NCBI GenBank assembly: GCA_958369755.1
Contig: CATXJC010000019.1
Span: 1-35,024, forward strand
Length of the DNA stretch: 35,024 nucleotides
Source: an uncultured Prevotella sp.
GTDB taxonomy: Bacteria; Bacteroidota; Bacteroidia; Bacteroidales; Bacteroidaceae
Direction of reading: 5' to 3'
The position numbers were made by a program, and so were the translations under genes. Under the pieces are notes generated by a model. That model had not been told where the DNA came from, made no database searches, and worked only from the letters and a program-made list of their open reading frames with translations. Position 1 is the first letter of the stretch, and every line of letters begins with the position of its first letter. Below are positions 24,394-33,178 of this stretch, piece after piece.

Positions 24394-25533
24394 TTACTTT
24401 ATTGTTACCTGTGTAGCACCATAGCCATACTCCTGGAAAGAAGCATCCTGATAGGTGCAACTCTTATAGCGATAGTTCAACTCATGAATGAGAGTCTGGC
24501 GCAACACACCTTCGCCCTTTCCATGAATAAAGATAATTTTCTGTCCCTTCTTTTTCTTATATTCCTCCATGGTCTTCTTGAAGATATCCATCTGATAATG
24601 AAGAATATCTGCAGAATTCATTCCAGCAGTTGTTTCAAGCACTTCATCCGCATGAAGATCTATCACAAGGGTACCATCATCCTTCTTGCTCTTCTTCTTG
24701 CTGGTGTTGGCAACAACCTTCTTATCCTTATACATCTGCTCTTTCAGACGCTTGGAATCGATAACCAACGGACGAGCTATTTCATCGTTCTCTACAATCG
24801 TAAAGAGATAGGCTGGAGTCTCGAAGAAATCGTTCTCCTCGAAAAGATGAAGTTTGTAGAATTTCACGGGATCGAGGCGGAACTGAACATCTGTTGCCGG
24901 CTTCAGGAGAAATGGCTTGTCCTTCTTGTAAGCTATCATCTGGATGGCAATATGCTCCATCTCGTTCAGAGCCTCACGACCAAATTCCTCGATGAAGAGT
25001 TTGGTGTTCGGTTCTATTTCTCCCTCTGCTTTCAGAGTCCATGCATTTCCCTCAGCCACGAGATAGGTATAGCGGAGATAGTAGTTGCTGTCATTCACCA
25101 TATAGGTCTCGAAACGGGTATTGGTTACGTCCTTGATGTTGATAGGTACAAAGGCGAGATAAGCACTGAGTTTGTTGCCACCCGTACGTTCCTCAACCGG
25201 TTTCACAAAGGTTATCTCACGGTCGGCAGCATCATATTCCTCTACATCCATATCCACGTCATCGTGATCATTCAAGATGGCCTTGATACTCCGGCTGTCC
25301 TGATGCAGTTCGGTATTGGCATGCTCCTCAGCCTTCTGCTGCGCATCCATCTTAGCCGAAATCATCTTGCCCATGGAGTATTCATCCTGCTCCACCACAA
25401 CTACCTCGTTGATAGGCATCGGAATCTCAAAACCATCCTCATCCTCAACGAGCACAATATTTTTACCTTGGAAGCCGGCAACCTTTCCGCCACCCACTTC
25501 GCTCAAGAATCTGACTTTATCTCCTTTTTTCAT
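24394..25533 (-). CDS. DUF2027 / Smr-domain protein
   Basis: 379 aa. The N-terminal segment (KKGDKVRFLSEVGGGKVAGF, ~1-45) is the SH3-like fold that also occurs in MutS2. A variable Asp/Glu-rich linker follows, then the DUF2027 beta domain (~125-265). The C-terminus, from about 291, is an Smr domain with LVIDLHADEV (LDLHG-like motif), KIIFIHGKGEGVLRQTLIHE (the HGKG motif) and the closing QEYGYGATQVTIK. Smr domains act as nucleases in MutS2-related proteins and at stalled ribosomes. The natural substrate here is not known. It starts the unit that includes nadE and is divergent from ispE. Confidence 0.92.
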   Translation of the reverse strand: MKKGDKVRFLSEVGGGKVAGFQGKNIVLVEDEDGFEIPMPINEVVVVEQDEYSMGKMISAKMDAQQKAEEHANTELHQDSRSIKAILNDHDDVDMDVEEYDAADREITFVKPVEERTGGNKLSAYLAFVPINIKDVTNTRFETYMVNDSNYYLRYTYLVAEGNAWTLKAEGEIEPNTKLFIEEFGREALNEMEHIAIQMIAYKKDKPFLLKPATDVQFRLDPVKFYKLHLFEENDFFETPAYLFTIVENDEIARPLVIDSKRLKEQMYKDKKVVANTSKKKSKKDDGTLVIDLHADEVLETTAGMNSADILHYQMDIFKKTMEEYKKKKGQKIIFIHGKGEGVLRQTLIHELNYRYKSCTYQDASFQEYGYGATQVTIK

Positions 25534-25556
25534 AATCTATTAATAATTTGTAATTG

Positions 25557-25564
25557 CAAAGATA
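25557..25564 (-). promoter_or_regulatory. -7 element of the DUF2027-Smr/nadE promoter
   Basis: TATCTTTG on the minus strand, 23 bp before the start. No clear TTTG lies at the right distance upstream; the nearest is only 12 bp away. Confidence 0.6.
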
Positions 25565-25659
25565 CAAAAGATATTGCAAAACAGGGCTTATTTTAATATT
25601 TTTAATGCTACTGATAAAAATAATCCTGTAAAAGATGCACCATGTTAGATATTTTTCTG

Positions 25660-25667
25660 TATCTTTG
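25660..25667 (+). promoter_or_regulatory. -7 element of the ispE promoter
   Basis: TATCTTTG on the plus strand, 43 bp before the ispE ATG. The -33 region is weak. It diverges from the DUF2027-Smr promoter about 95 bp away. Confidence 0.6.
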
Positions 25668-25710
25668 CAAAGAAAAAGAAATAGTAACGAACCCTTTAAA
25701 CTGAAAAGTT

Positions 25711-26571
25711 ATGATTACATTTCCTTGCGCCAAGATCAATCTTGGTTTAAATATAGTTAGCAAGCGGAAAGATGGATACCACAATCTTGAAACGGTGTTC
25801 TACCCTATTCCGCTGACCGATGCACTTGAAATCAAGCTCATGGGCGATGAATTCCCTAGCGATGTTCCTTGTGATTTGAAGATTACAGGTAACGCAGTGG
25901 ATTGCGACGAACAGAACAATCTCGTTGTAAAAGCTTATAATCTCCTGGCTGCCGACTTTAGGATTCCACGCATCCATGCTCACCTGGTGAAGCGTATTCC
26001 TTCGCAGGCAGGTTTGGGTGGCGGTTCTGCCGATGCAGCCTTCATGATCCGTTTGTTGGACGAGCGTTTCCGCCTCAATATCGGTAATCCGGAGATGGAA
26101 AGATACGCTGCCAAGCTGGGCGCAGACTGTGCCTACTTCATTTCTGCTGACCCCGAAGATGGTGACACTGCTTGCTATGCAGAAGGCATCGGCGAAGAAC
26201 TGATGCCGGTAAGTGGTCCTGGCGATAATCTGAGGGGCTATCATCTGGTTGTGGTGAAGCGCGATGACATTGCCGTCAGCACCAAAGAGGCTTATGCAGC
26301 CATCACCCCACAGGCACCAGCCAAATGTTGCCGCGACATTGTACGCCAGCCTATCGAAACTTGGAAAGAGGAACTTGTCAACGATTTTGAGGCACCTATC
26401 TTCAAGATGCACCCGGAACTGGCAGAAATCAAACAGAAGCTGTACAACCTGGGTGCCGTATATGCAGCGATGAGTGGTAGCGGAAGTGCCATCTTCGGTA
26501 TCTTCAAGCATAAACCTGCAAATATAGAGGAACAGTTCGAAGGAATGTTCTGTAAAATAATGAAACTTTAA
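25711..26571 (+). CDS. ispE: 4-diphosphocytidyl-2-C-methyl-D-erythritol kinase
   Basis: GHMP kinase of the non-mevalonate isoprenoid pathway, phosphorylating the 2-hydroxyl of CDP-methylerythritol with ATP. 286 aa, normal length. The N-terminus PCAKINLGLNIVSKRKDGYHNLETVFYP has the substrate-binding Lys and Tyr-His seen in IspE. The ATP-binding loop is PSQAGLGGGSADAA at 97-110. The catalytic Asp follows in LGADCAYFI. GHMP motif 3 is YAAMSGSGSAIFGIF near the C-terminus. It is followed 27 bp later by the AlkD-like gene on the same strand, likely one transcript. Confidence 0.96.
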   Translation: MITFPCAKINLGLNIVSKRKDGYHNLETVFYPIPLTDALEIKLMGDEFPSDVPCDLKITGNAVDCDEQNNLVVKAYNLLAADFRIPRIHAHLVKRIPSQAGLGGGSADAAFMIRLLDERFRLNIGNPEMERYAAKLGADCAYFISADPEDGDTACYAEGIGEELMPVSGPGDNLRGYHLVVVKRDDIAVSTKEAYAAITPQAPAKCCRDIVRQPIETWKEELVNDFEAPIFKMHPELAEIKQKLYNLGAVYAAMSGSGSAIFGIFKHKPANIEEQFEGMFCKIMKL

Positions 26572-26598
26572 TTTAGTTAATAGTTTACTCAAATTATA

Positions 26599-27213
26599 AT
26601 GAACGAAGAAACACATCAGAAACTGATGACTATCAAGCGAAGCTTCCGCTTGCTGATGAACGGTCCGGGATCGCAATCTATGCGCGATAAGGGACTGGGA
26701 TATAAACTGAATTGGGGCGTACCATTCTATGAACTGAAAAAGATGGCTGAGGAATATGGTAAAGACTATGACCTCGCCATCGAACTGTGGAAGGAAGATA
26801 TCCGGGAGTGCAAGATTCTGGCTACACTCATCATGCCTGCCGACAAGATGCTTCCGGAAATCACAGATTTATGGATGGAACAGGTACAGAGTCAGGAGAT
26901 GGCAGAGATGCTTGCCTTCAACCTTTTGCAGCACGTAGATTATGCGCCTGTCATCGCCTACCAGTGGATAGCAAGTGATAAGCCACTCTATGAGATTGCC
27001 GGTTTCCAGCTCCTTGCCCGTCTTTTTGCCAATGGGAAAGAGCCTAACGAGCATGGCATCAACGAATTCCTGGATCAGGCTGCCACGGCATTGCAGGGTG
27101 ACAACATGGGAATAAAACATGCTGCCTCTAATGCGGTTCTCCGTTTCTGCGACTTCGGTGAAGATTTCGAGAAAATTGCAAGAGGAGCACTCAAGGGTAT
27201 CTACAAGATTTAA
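26599..27213 (+). CDS. AlkD-like DNA alkylation repair protein
   Basis: 204 aa, nearly all helical, in the style of the HEAT-repeat DNA glycosylase family AlkC/AlkD: LNWGVPFYELKKMAEEY, LAIELWKEDIRECKILATLI, LWMEQVQSQEMAEMLAFNLL and KHAASNAVLRFCDFG. AlkD excises N3- and N7-alkylated purines without base flipping. This protein is somewhat shorter than AlkD (~235 aa) and I cannot confirm the catalytic Asp and Trp set, so glycosylase activity is inferred from the family. It follows ispE closely and is convergent with the NUDIX gene. Confidence 0.75.
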   Translation: MNEETHQKLMTIKRSFRLLMNGPGSQSMRDKGLGYKLNWGVPFYELKKMAEEYGKDYDLAIELWKEDIRECKILATLIMPADKMLPEITDLWMEQVQSQEMAEMLAFNLLQHVDYAPVIAYQWIASDKPLYEIAGFQLLARLFANGKEPNEHGINEFLDQAATALQGDNMGIKHAASNAVLRFCDFGEDFEKIARGALKGIYKI

Positions 27214-27255
27214 CGCTTCTGCAGATGCGGTCAGAAACAGGCCACAACCCTGCAG

Positions 27256-27344
27256 AAAATACGTCCCGACGTAGCATTTGCTGCGTCCCGACATACAAAA
27301 AAATACGTCCCGATGCAGCAAATGCTACATCGGGACGTATTTTT
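27256..27344. terminator. Bidirectional terminator with nested repeats
   Basis: AAAAATACGTCCCGATG (27299-27315) pairs perfectly over 17 bp with CATCGGGACGTATTTTT (27328-27344), between convergent genes and with A/T runs at both ends. A partial copy lies just upstream: CGTCCCGA recurs near 27262 and 27284. GTAGCATTTGCTGC (27271-27284) is the exact reverse complement of GCAGCAAATGCTAC (27315-27328) in the main hairpin's loop, so an alternative fold exists. Confidence 0.85.
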
Positions 27345-27360
27345 ATGGCTAATTTCAGCG

Positions 27361-27861
27361 TTACATGAAATACTTCTGGTATTCGTTTTCGAAGTTCGGA
27401 GTGAAAACACCCTTGCCGATGTTTTCACTGATTTCATCCTTGGTCCAGAATCTGCCACCGGCCAATTCTTCCGGGCTCGGTTTCACCTCGCCATCATATA
27501 CACAGCGATGTACATAAACCAGTTCCTTTTCCCGCTGACTCTCAAAGACATAATGCCCAAGAGATTCCGGTTCAAAATCGGTGATACCCAATTCTTCCCT
27601 TACCTCGCGATGCAAAGCCTGACTCACACTTTCGCCTAAATCAACATGACCGCCACAGGCTGTATCCCATTTATCCGGCTGGATATCCTTCCAGGCTGGA
27701 CGATGCTGCAGATACAGATCACCCCGGCTGTTGAATACATGCAGATGAACTACCGGATGCAATATCTTGCTTCCGTCATGGGCATGACCGCGGGTAACAG
27801 CGCCCAGGATGTTGCCCATTTCATCTACTATCGGAAATTCCTCGTTCTTATTATCTATCAT
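27361..27861 (-). CDS. NUDIX hydrolase
   Basis: 166 aa with a complete Nudix box, GX5EX7REUXEEXGU, at residues 70-92 (GGHVDLGESVSQALHREVRE then ELG). The fold resembles the isopentenyl-diphosphate isomerase-type Nudix subgroup (HLHVFNSRGDLYLQHRPAWKDIQPDKWDTACGG aligns with that subgroup's opening), common as unassigned hydrolases. Substrate unknown; a nucleoside or other organic diphosphate is expected. It starts 11 bp after the M49 peptidase gene on the same strand. Confidence 0.92.
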   Translation of the reverse strand: MIDNKNEEFPIVDEMGNILGAVTRGHAHDGSKILHPVVHLHVFNSRGDLYLQHRPAWKDIQPDKWDTACGGHVDLGESVSQALHREVREELGITDFEPESLGHYVFESQREKELVYVHRCVYDGEVKPSPEELAGGRFWTKDEISENIGKGVFTPNFENEYQKYFM

Positions 27862-27872
27862 CGTTTCTCTTA

Positions 27873-29879
27873 TTACAAAGTTCCGTATTCATCAGAGTAG
27901 CGCAACATCTGGTCGACATAGCTCTCCTCGTAATCCAATACCACGTCTGTAATTTCGCCTTCTTCATCCATCTCCAGCGTCATCTTCGGATTGATGAATC
28001 CCTTGTATGGAGCGAGATTCAGTTTCTTGTATCTTGCCAGTATCTCGCGATGCAATTCCGGATCGATATTCACGGCATACTTCTCTACCAACAGGCGGGC
28101 AGCCTCGAAATCGCCCTCGCTCTTGATGCGCTGAATTTCAGCAAGCAACTCACCGAAGAGATGGCGTAGTTTGGCATAATCATTAATCTTCACATAAGTC
28201 TTCGTCGTAATGATATTGCCCTCACTGTCCTTCAAAGCATCCTCGACAGAAGCATAGTTCATATCCATCTTCACCAGTTCCACAGCACCCTCGGCATGTT
28301 CCATCACCCACCAGGCTATCAGCGCACGGTTGCGCATGTGGGCTTCCTCTATCTTGTCGCCTTCCTTGATGCGGATGGTCTGGGTGAGCAGACCGTTCAT
28401 CAGATAACCGTAATACTGAGCCTTGTATGCCTCATCATTCGGAGTCAGACCCAGTTCTACCAATTTATGGTCGGCTACATAATAGAGTCCGAAAAGATCG
28501 GCTCTCGCCTCTTCTATCGTACTGCCATACGCCTTCAGTGCATCAGGGTCGGTACCAGGCAAAAGCTGTCCGCTACCATGTCCCAGACACTCATGCAGGT
28601 CGGTATGCAGATCATCTGTAATATCCTCGTACTGATTCATCAGACTGATGGTATCCTCATCGATAACGAATTCATCGCGGAAACCATTGCCTTGAGCTGC
28701 CTTGTTATATGCCTCGGTCAGGTTACCGATGGTCACACTCTTAGAACCATATTCCTGACGGATCCAGTTGGCATTCGGAAGATTGATGCCGATGGCAGAA
28801 GCTGGATATTCCTCGCCACCCAACATCGCCGCACAGATGACATTGGCTGTAACACCCTTCACCTCCGGCTTGCGGAAACGTGGGTCTACAGGTGAATGGT
28901 CCTCAAACCACTGGGCATTCTGACTGATGGTCTGGGTGCGCTTCGTTGCTTCAAGATCCTTATATTCTACTATGCCTTCCCAAGTACCTTTCAGTCCGAG
29001 CGGATCGCCATACACTTCGATAAATCCGTTGATAAAATCAACCATTCCCTCGTGCTGCTGCACCCAGGCGATGCTGTAACGGTCGAAATCCTTCAGATCG
29101 CCTGTACGGTAATACTTCACCAGGAGATCGATGAGATGTTTCTGTTCCTCATTTTCTGCATATTTCTGAGCACGGAGCAACCAGGAAACAATCTCCTTGA
29201 TAGCTGCGCCATAGAGGCCGTCTTCTGTCCATTTCAGCTCCACCAGTTCACCATTACGCTTGGTCAGTTTAGAGTTCAGTCCATACGAAGGTGCCTGTTC
29301 GTTGCCCTCTTCCTTCATCCTGGCATAGAAACGTTCAACTTCTGCCTGAGAAACATTCTCATAGAAATTGCAGGCTGAAGTCTGCACCAGATCCTCGCCA
29401 TCCGTCTGATTCACGCGCTTAGGCATGACTTCCGGATTGAAGATGACAGGCACCAGAATGCCCAACAGGTCTTCCTTGCTCTGTCCCTTGGAAAGAGGCA
29501 GATATTCATCGGCTACAGCCTCAACCATCTCATAGAAAGATTCCTCTGAAAATCCTGGCACAAACTTTTCACATCCATAGTGATGATGGATGCCGCTGGC
29601 AAACCAGACACGCTTCAGGTAAACTTCGAAAGCCTTGAAATCTTCGCTTTCGCGATTACCCTCGTAATGACGGTATACAGCCTCCAGGGTTTTACGGATG
29701 CGCAGGTTGTATTTGCCCTGCTGGTCGAAGGTGATATCACGTCCCAAGAGGGTTGCCTTCGACAAGCAATAAATATAAATTTTCTGTGTGAGCGACAGGT
29801 TTTCGAAACCCTTCAGCTCATAACGGAGCATCTGGATATCGGCAAATCGCTCTTGAGTGTTTACATTACATTTTGCCAT
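27873..29879 (-). CDS. Dipeptidyl-peptidase III-like zinc peptidase (M49)
   Basis: 668 aa. The zinc site is HECLGH at residues 429-434, the HExxGH motif specific to family M49, with the third ligand in STIEEARADLFGLYYV about 25 residues later. There is no signal peptide, so it is probably cytoplasmic, although the related Bacteroides thetaiotaomicron enzyme has been studied as a bacterial DPP III. DPP III releases dipeptides from the N-terminus of short peptides. Some bacterial M49 members have Nudix-like partners or fusions, and here a NUDIX gene follows after 11 bp. It has a good promoter at 29900-29930 and is divergent from recQ. Confidence 0.93.
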   Translation of the reverse strand: MAKCNVNTQERFADIQMLRYELKGFENLSLTQKIYIYCLSKATLLGRDITFDQQGKYNLRIRKTLEAVYRHYEGNRESEDFKAFEVYLKRVWFASGIHHHYGCEKFVPGFSEESFYEMVEAVADEYLPLSKGQSKEDLLGILVPVIFNPEVMPKRVNQTDGEDLVQTSACNFYENVSQAEVERFYARMKEEGNEQAPSYGLNSKLTKRNGELVELKWTEDGLYGAAIKEIVSWLLRAQKYAENEEQKHLIDLLVKYYRTGDLKDFDRYSIAWVQQHEGMVDFINGFIEVYGDPLGLKGTWEGIVEYKDLEATKRTQTISQNAQWFEDHSPVDPRFRKPEVKGVTANVICAAMLGGEEYPASAIGINLPNANWIRQEYGSKSVTIGNLTEAYNKAAQGNGFRDEFVIDEDTISLMNQYEDITDDLHTDLHECLGHGSGQLLPGTDPDALKAYGSTIEEARADLFGLYYVADHKLVELGLTPNDEAYKAQYYGYLMNGLLTQTIRIKEGDKIEEAHMRNRALIAWWVMEHAEGAVELVKMDMNYASVEDALKDSEGNIITTKTYVKINDYAKLRHLFGELLAEIQRIKSEGDFEAARLLVEKYAVNIDPELHREILARYKKLNLAPYKGFINPKMTLEMDEEGEITDVVLDYEESYVDQMLRYSDEYGTL

Positions 29880-29899
29880 TTTTATCTGTATTTACCATG

Positions 29900-29930
29900 C
29901 AAAAGTAATACATTTTTTCCACATACCAAA
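29900..29930 (-). promoter_or_regulatory. M49 peptidase promoter
   Basis: On the minus strand TTTG (29930-29927), 19 bp, then TACTTTTG (29907-29900), 20 bp before the start codon. Confidence 0.75.
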
Positions 29931-30022
29931 CTTTTCCTCCTGTTTTTCGCTCTTTGCAAAGTTTTTTACTTGAAATATGCACTTTTTCTTGGAGAAAACT
30001 TTTATTTATGCAGATTATTCAT

Positions 30023-30030
30023 TACCTTTG
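30023..30030 (+). promoter_or_regulatory. -7 element of the recQ promoter
   Basis: TACCTTTG on the plus strand, 56 bp before the recQ ATG; the -33 region is T-rich without a clear TTTG. The 5' leader of about 50 nt is A-rich. Confidence 0.65.
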
Positions 30031-30086
30031 CATGAAAAACAAAACAAAAACATGCCGGTAAAGGCATAAATCATAAAACGGCAATC

Positions 30087-31949
30087 ATGCAGATAAACGA
30101 GATATTAAAAAGCTATTTTGGATACGATTCCTTCCGCCCCAACCAGGAAGCGATTATCAGAGAGGTAATGCAGGGACACGACTGTCTGGTTCTCATGCCG
30201 ACTGGTGGTGGAAAAAGTCTGTGCTACCAGGTTCCCGCATTAGCGATGGAAGGTACCGCTGTGGTCATTTCACCGCTCATCAGTCTGATGCACGACCAGG
30301 TGGAGGCGCTCAAGGCAAACGGTATCCCGGCAGAAGCACTGAACAGCGGAAACGACACGACCGATGAACTCATCATCCGCCGCCGATGCGAGAAGGGAGA
30401 ACTGAAACTCCTTTATGTTTCGCCCGAAAAACTCATCAGCGAGATACCTTATTTATTCAGCAACATCAAGATTTCGCTCTTTGCCGTTGACGAGGCCCAC
30501 TGCATCAGCCAGTGGGGACACGATTTCCGTCCGGAGTATTCGCAACTCGGTATGCTGCACGAGAATTTCCGCAATGTCCCGGTGATGGCGCTCACAGCCA
30601 CAGCCGACAAGATAACGCGCGAAGATATCATACGCCAGCTTCATCTCAATGGGCAGACGTTCGTAAGCAGTTTCGACCGCCCCAACCTCTCCCTCACCGT
30701 AAGACAGGAGAGCACCAAAAAGGCAAAGCTCCAATACATCACCCGCTTCATCAGTAATCATCCGGAAGAAGCAGGCATCATCTACTGTCTCTCCCGCAAG
30801 AACACCGAAATGGTAGCTCAGGAACTTATCGATCTGGGTATCAATGCCGCAGCCTATCATGCCGGAATGACTGCCCAGACCAGAGCATCAGTACAGGAGC
30901 GGTTCAAGATGGACCAGATTCAGGTGGTATGTGCAACCATCGCTTTCGGAATGGGCATCGACAAGAGTAATGTGCGCTGGGTAATCCACTATAATATGCC
31001 AAAAAGCATCGAGAGTTTCTATCAGGAAATAGGTAGAGCCGGAAGAGATGGAGCACCATCAGATACCGTACTGTTCTATTCGATGGCCGACATCATCACC
31101 CTCCGTTCTTTCTGTGAAGAAAGCGGACAGCGTGATGTGAACATGGAGAAACTGCGCCGCATGGAGGAATATGCCGAATCGAGAGTATGCCGACGACGCA
31201 TTCTGCTGAATTATTTTGGCGAGACATCATCCTGCAACTGCGGCAACTGTGATGTTTGCAAGAATCCTCCACGCACCTTCGACGGCACCATCAGAGCCCA
31301 GAAAGCCCTGAGTGCCGTGGTCCGTTCGGGTGAGCATATTGCAGTAGGTACCTGCATCGAGATTCTGAGAGGCATGCATTCTTCTGCAGTTGTGAAAAAC
31401 AAATACAACGAGATGAAAACCTTCGGTGTGGGCAGGGATACAACATCTAAGGACTGGAATGCTTATCTGCTGCAGATGCTGCAGATGGGATTCTTCGAGA
31501 TTGCCTACAACAACCACAACTACATGAAGGTTACCGATTTAGGCTGGAAGGTACTGAAGGGAGAACATCATGTATCGCTGGCTTATATCGAAGAAGATGA
31601 TAAAGCCACCCGCCCACAGAAAACGGTACGCAACAGAAAGGGCGCCATCGCCCAGCCGGGAAATCTCATTCCTGAGGTGCATGCCGAACGTGTCATCTTC
31701 CAGGAAGACTCGAAAGGCGTGGAAGACAAAGGGCTCTTTGAACACCTCAGAAAGATACGCAAGAACCTTGCCGACGAACAGGGTTATCCTCCATATATCG
31801 TACTCAGCGACAAGAGTCTTCATGAACTCGCAAGAATGAAACCTACCACCAAGAATGCCATGAGTCTGATCAGTGGTATCGGAGAATTCAAGCTCAATAA
31901 ATATGGCGATACCTTCATCAAGGCTATCAGGAAATATACAGGACTATAA
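30087..31949 (+). CDS. recQ: ATP-dependent DNA helicase RecQ
   Basis: 3'-5' superfamily 2 helicase in recombination and fork repair. 620 aa. Motif 0 is YDSFRPNQEAII; Walker A is PTGGGKS at 38-44; the DEAH box with the RecQ aromatic loop is VDEAHCISQWGHDFRPEY; motif V/VI is IAFGMGIDKSNVRWVIH with QEIGRAGRDG. The RecQ zinc-binding region follows (RRILLNYFGETSSCNCGNCDVC, Cys set complete), then a winged helix (~400-500). The C-terminal HRDC domain is ~540-617 (HLRKIRKNLADEQGYPPYIVLSD). A tandem repeat tract starts within 7 bp of the stop. Convergent with atpG. Confidence 0.97.
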   Translation: MQINEILKSYFGYDSFRPNQEAIIREVMQGHDCLVLMPTGGGKSLCYQVPALAMEGTAVVISPLISLMHDQVEALKANGIPAEALNSGNDTTDELIIRRRCEKGELKLLYVSPEKLISEIPYLFSNIKISLFAVDEAHCISQWGHDFRPEYSQLGMLHENFRNVPVMALTATADKITREDIIRQLHLNGQTFVSSFDRPNLSLTVRQESTKKAKLQYITRFISNHPEEAGIIYCLSRKNTEMVAQELIDLGINAAAYHAGMTAQTRASVQERFKMDQIQVVCATIAFGMGIDKSNVRWVIHYNMPKSIESFYQEIGRAGRDGAPSDTVLFYSMADIITLRSFCEESGQRDVNMEKLRRMEEYAESRVCRRRILLNYFGETSSCNCGNCDVCKNPPRTFDGTIRAQKALSAVVRSGEHIAVGTCIEILRGMHSSAVVKNKYNEMKTFGVGRDTTSKDWNAYLLQMLQMGFFEIAYNNHNYMKVTDLGWKVLKGEHHVSLAYIEEDDKATRPQKTVRNRKGAIAQPGNLIPEVHAERVIFQEDSKGVEDKGLFEHLRKIRKNLADEQGYPPYIVLSDKSLHELARMKPTTKNAMSLISGIGEFKLNKYGDTFIKAIRKYTGL

Positions 31950-31955
31950 CAGGAG

Positions 31956-32125
31956 AATATCTCCGAAAGATATTTTCATAACCTTCGGAGATATTTTCAT
32001 AACCTTCGGAGATAATTTCGTAACCTTCGGAGATATTTTCATAACTAAGGGAGATAATACTCGTAACTAAGGGAGATAGCATTCGTAACTAAGGGAGATA
32101 ATATTCGTAACTAAGGGAGATAAAA
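31956..32125 (+). repeat. Tandem array of 21-22 bp units after recQ
   Basis: Three 21-bp units (31978-31998, 31999-32019, 32020-32040) share the core TAACCTTCGGAGATA. Three 22-bp units (32041-32062, 32063-32084, 32085-32106) and a partial one share TAACTAAGGGAGATA. Just before them ATCTCCGAA (31959-31967) is an inverted copy of the TTCGGAGAT core, inside the palindrome AATATCT...AGATATT (31956-31974). No unique spacers separate the units. Confidence 0.9.
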
Positions 32126-32169
32126 AAATCGGGATGTCTGCAAGTACAGAACTGCAAACATCCCGATTT
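32126..32169. terminator. Bidirectional terminator between recQ and atpG
   Basis: AAATCGGGATGT (32126-32137) pairs with ACATCCCGATTT (32158-32169), a 12-bp stem with a 20-base loop and A/T runs on both sides, between convergent genes. Confidence 0.9.
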
Positions 32170-32197
32170 AATTTTATAGATTGAAGAGATGCGTAAC

Positions 32198-33172
32198 TTA
32201 GTTGTTTACGCTACCTCCCACAATATCAAGCAATTCATTGGTAATGGCCTGTTGACGACTCTTGTTGTACTGCAAGTTGAGTTCGCGCAAGAGTTCATCG
32301 GCATTATCCGTAGCGGTCTGCATGGCCACCATTCTGGCAGCATGCTCACTCGCCTGGCTATCCAGCAACGCTGTATAAATCATCAGACGAAGCTGCTTAG
32401 GAATCAAGACTCCCAAAACAGTCTCCAAGTCTGGCTCTACAATGAAGTCATCATTCAGAGGTTTTGCCTCAGAACTCTGGCGTCCGTCAGCTTCAGCCTG
32501 CTTTTGGCGCAGATATTCCTGAGCCTTTGCCGTAGCCACATTAGAGGTAAGGTCACGATCGTTGTCCACTCCTATCGCCTCAGTGCTGAGGTCAATAGGC
32601 AAGAAAGTCTTGCGGGTCAGAATCTGTGAACCGGCACTCTTAAAGTGATGATAAATCATCTCCACCTTATCGAGCTCACCAGCAGCATACTGCTTGGCAA
32701 GTGAACGGGCGATATCTGCACAGGCGCTGGCATGAGGATGATCGGCAAGATCATTAAAGTTACCGCCAATCTTCAAACCCAGTTTCTGTGCCTTCTCTGC
32801 CACTTTTCGTCCGATAGGATATACCGTGATGTCGTCAATGCCTTGAGCCTTATACTCGTCCACCGCATGCATCATCATCTTGATAACGTTGGAATTGAAT
32901 CCACCACACAAGCTGCTGTTAGAACTGTATACCACAAGAGCTACACGCTTGGTCTCCTTGTGCTCCAACTGCAACGGATGGTCGACATTCGGAGTACTTA
33001 CCAGGAAACTCTTGAGGATATGTTCCAGCATATTTCCATAAGGCAGCATATTCTGGATAGCTACCTGAGCATGATGCAACTTACTGGAAGCCACCATCTT
33101 CATCGCACTCGTAATCTTACGGGTACTGTTAACGCTGGCTATGCGAGTTTTAATCTCTTTTAATGACGGCAT
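32198..33172 (-). CDS. atpG: F1Fo ATP synthase gamma subunit
   Basis: Central rotating stalk of F1. 324 aa, about 35 more than the E. coli protein (287). The N-terminus PSLKEIKTRIASVNSTRKITSAMKMVASSKL is the conserved gamma helix. SSNSSLCGGFNSNVIKMM is the standard Rossmann core start. The C-terminal helix has LLDSQASEHAARMVAMQTATDNADELL and LQYNKSRQQAITNELLDIVGG. The extra length is in the segment around residues 195-240. It is 6 bp after atpA and ends the ATP synthase gene group at the terminator shared with recQ. Confidence 0.97.
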   Translation of the reverse strand: MPSLKEIKTRIASVNSTRKITSAMKMVASSKLHHAQVAIQNMLPYGNMLEHILKSFLVSTPNVDHPLQLEHKETKRVALVVYSSNSSLCGGFNSNVIKMMMHAVDEYKAQGIDDITVYPIGRKVAEKAQKLGLKIGGNFNDLADHPHASACADIARSLAKQYAAGELDKVEMIYHHFKSAGSQILTRKTFLPIDLSTEAIGVDNDRDLTSNVATAKAQEYLRQKQAEADGRQSSEAKPLNDDFIVEPDLETVLGVLIPKQLRLMIYTALLDSQASEHAARMVAMQTATDNADELLRELNLQYNKSRQQAITNELLDIVGGSVNN

Positions 33173-33178
33173 AGGCTA

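Noticed and set aside
31873..32070. ORF through the repeat array encoding a repeated seven-residue unit
   Set aside because: The periodicity comes from the 21-bp DNA repeat; it overlaps recQ out of frame and the frame is lost where the unit changes to 22 bp.
31956..32125. CRISPR-like array after recQ
   Set aside because: The units are contiguous 21-22 bp repeats with no unique spacers and no cas genes nearby; it is a simple tandem repeat.
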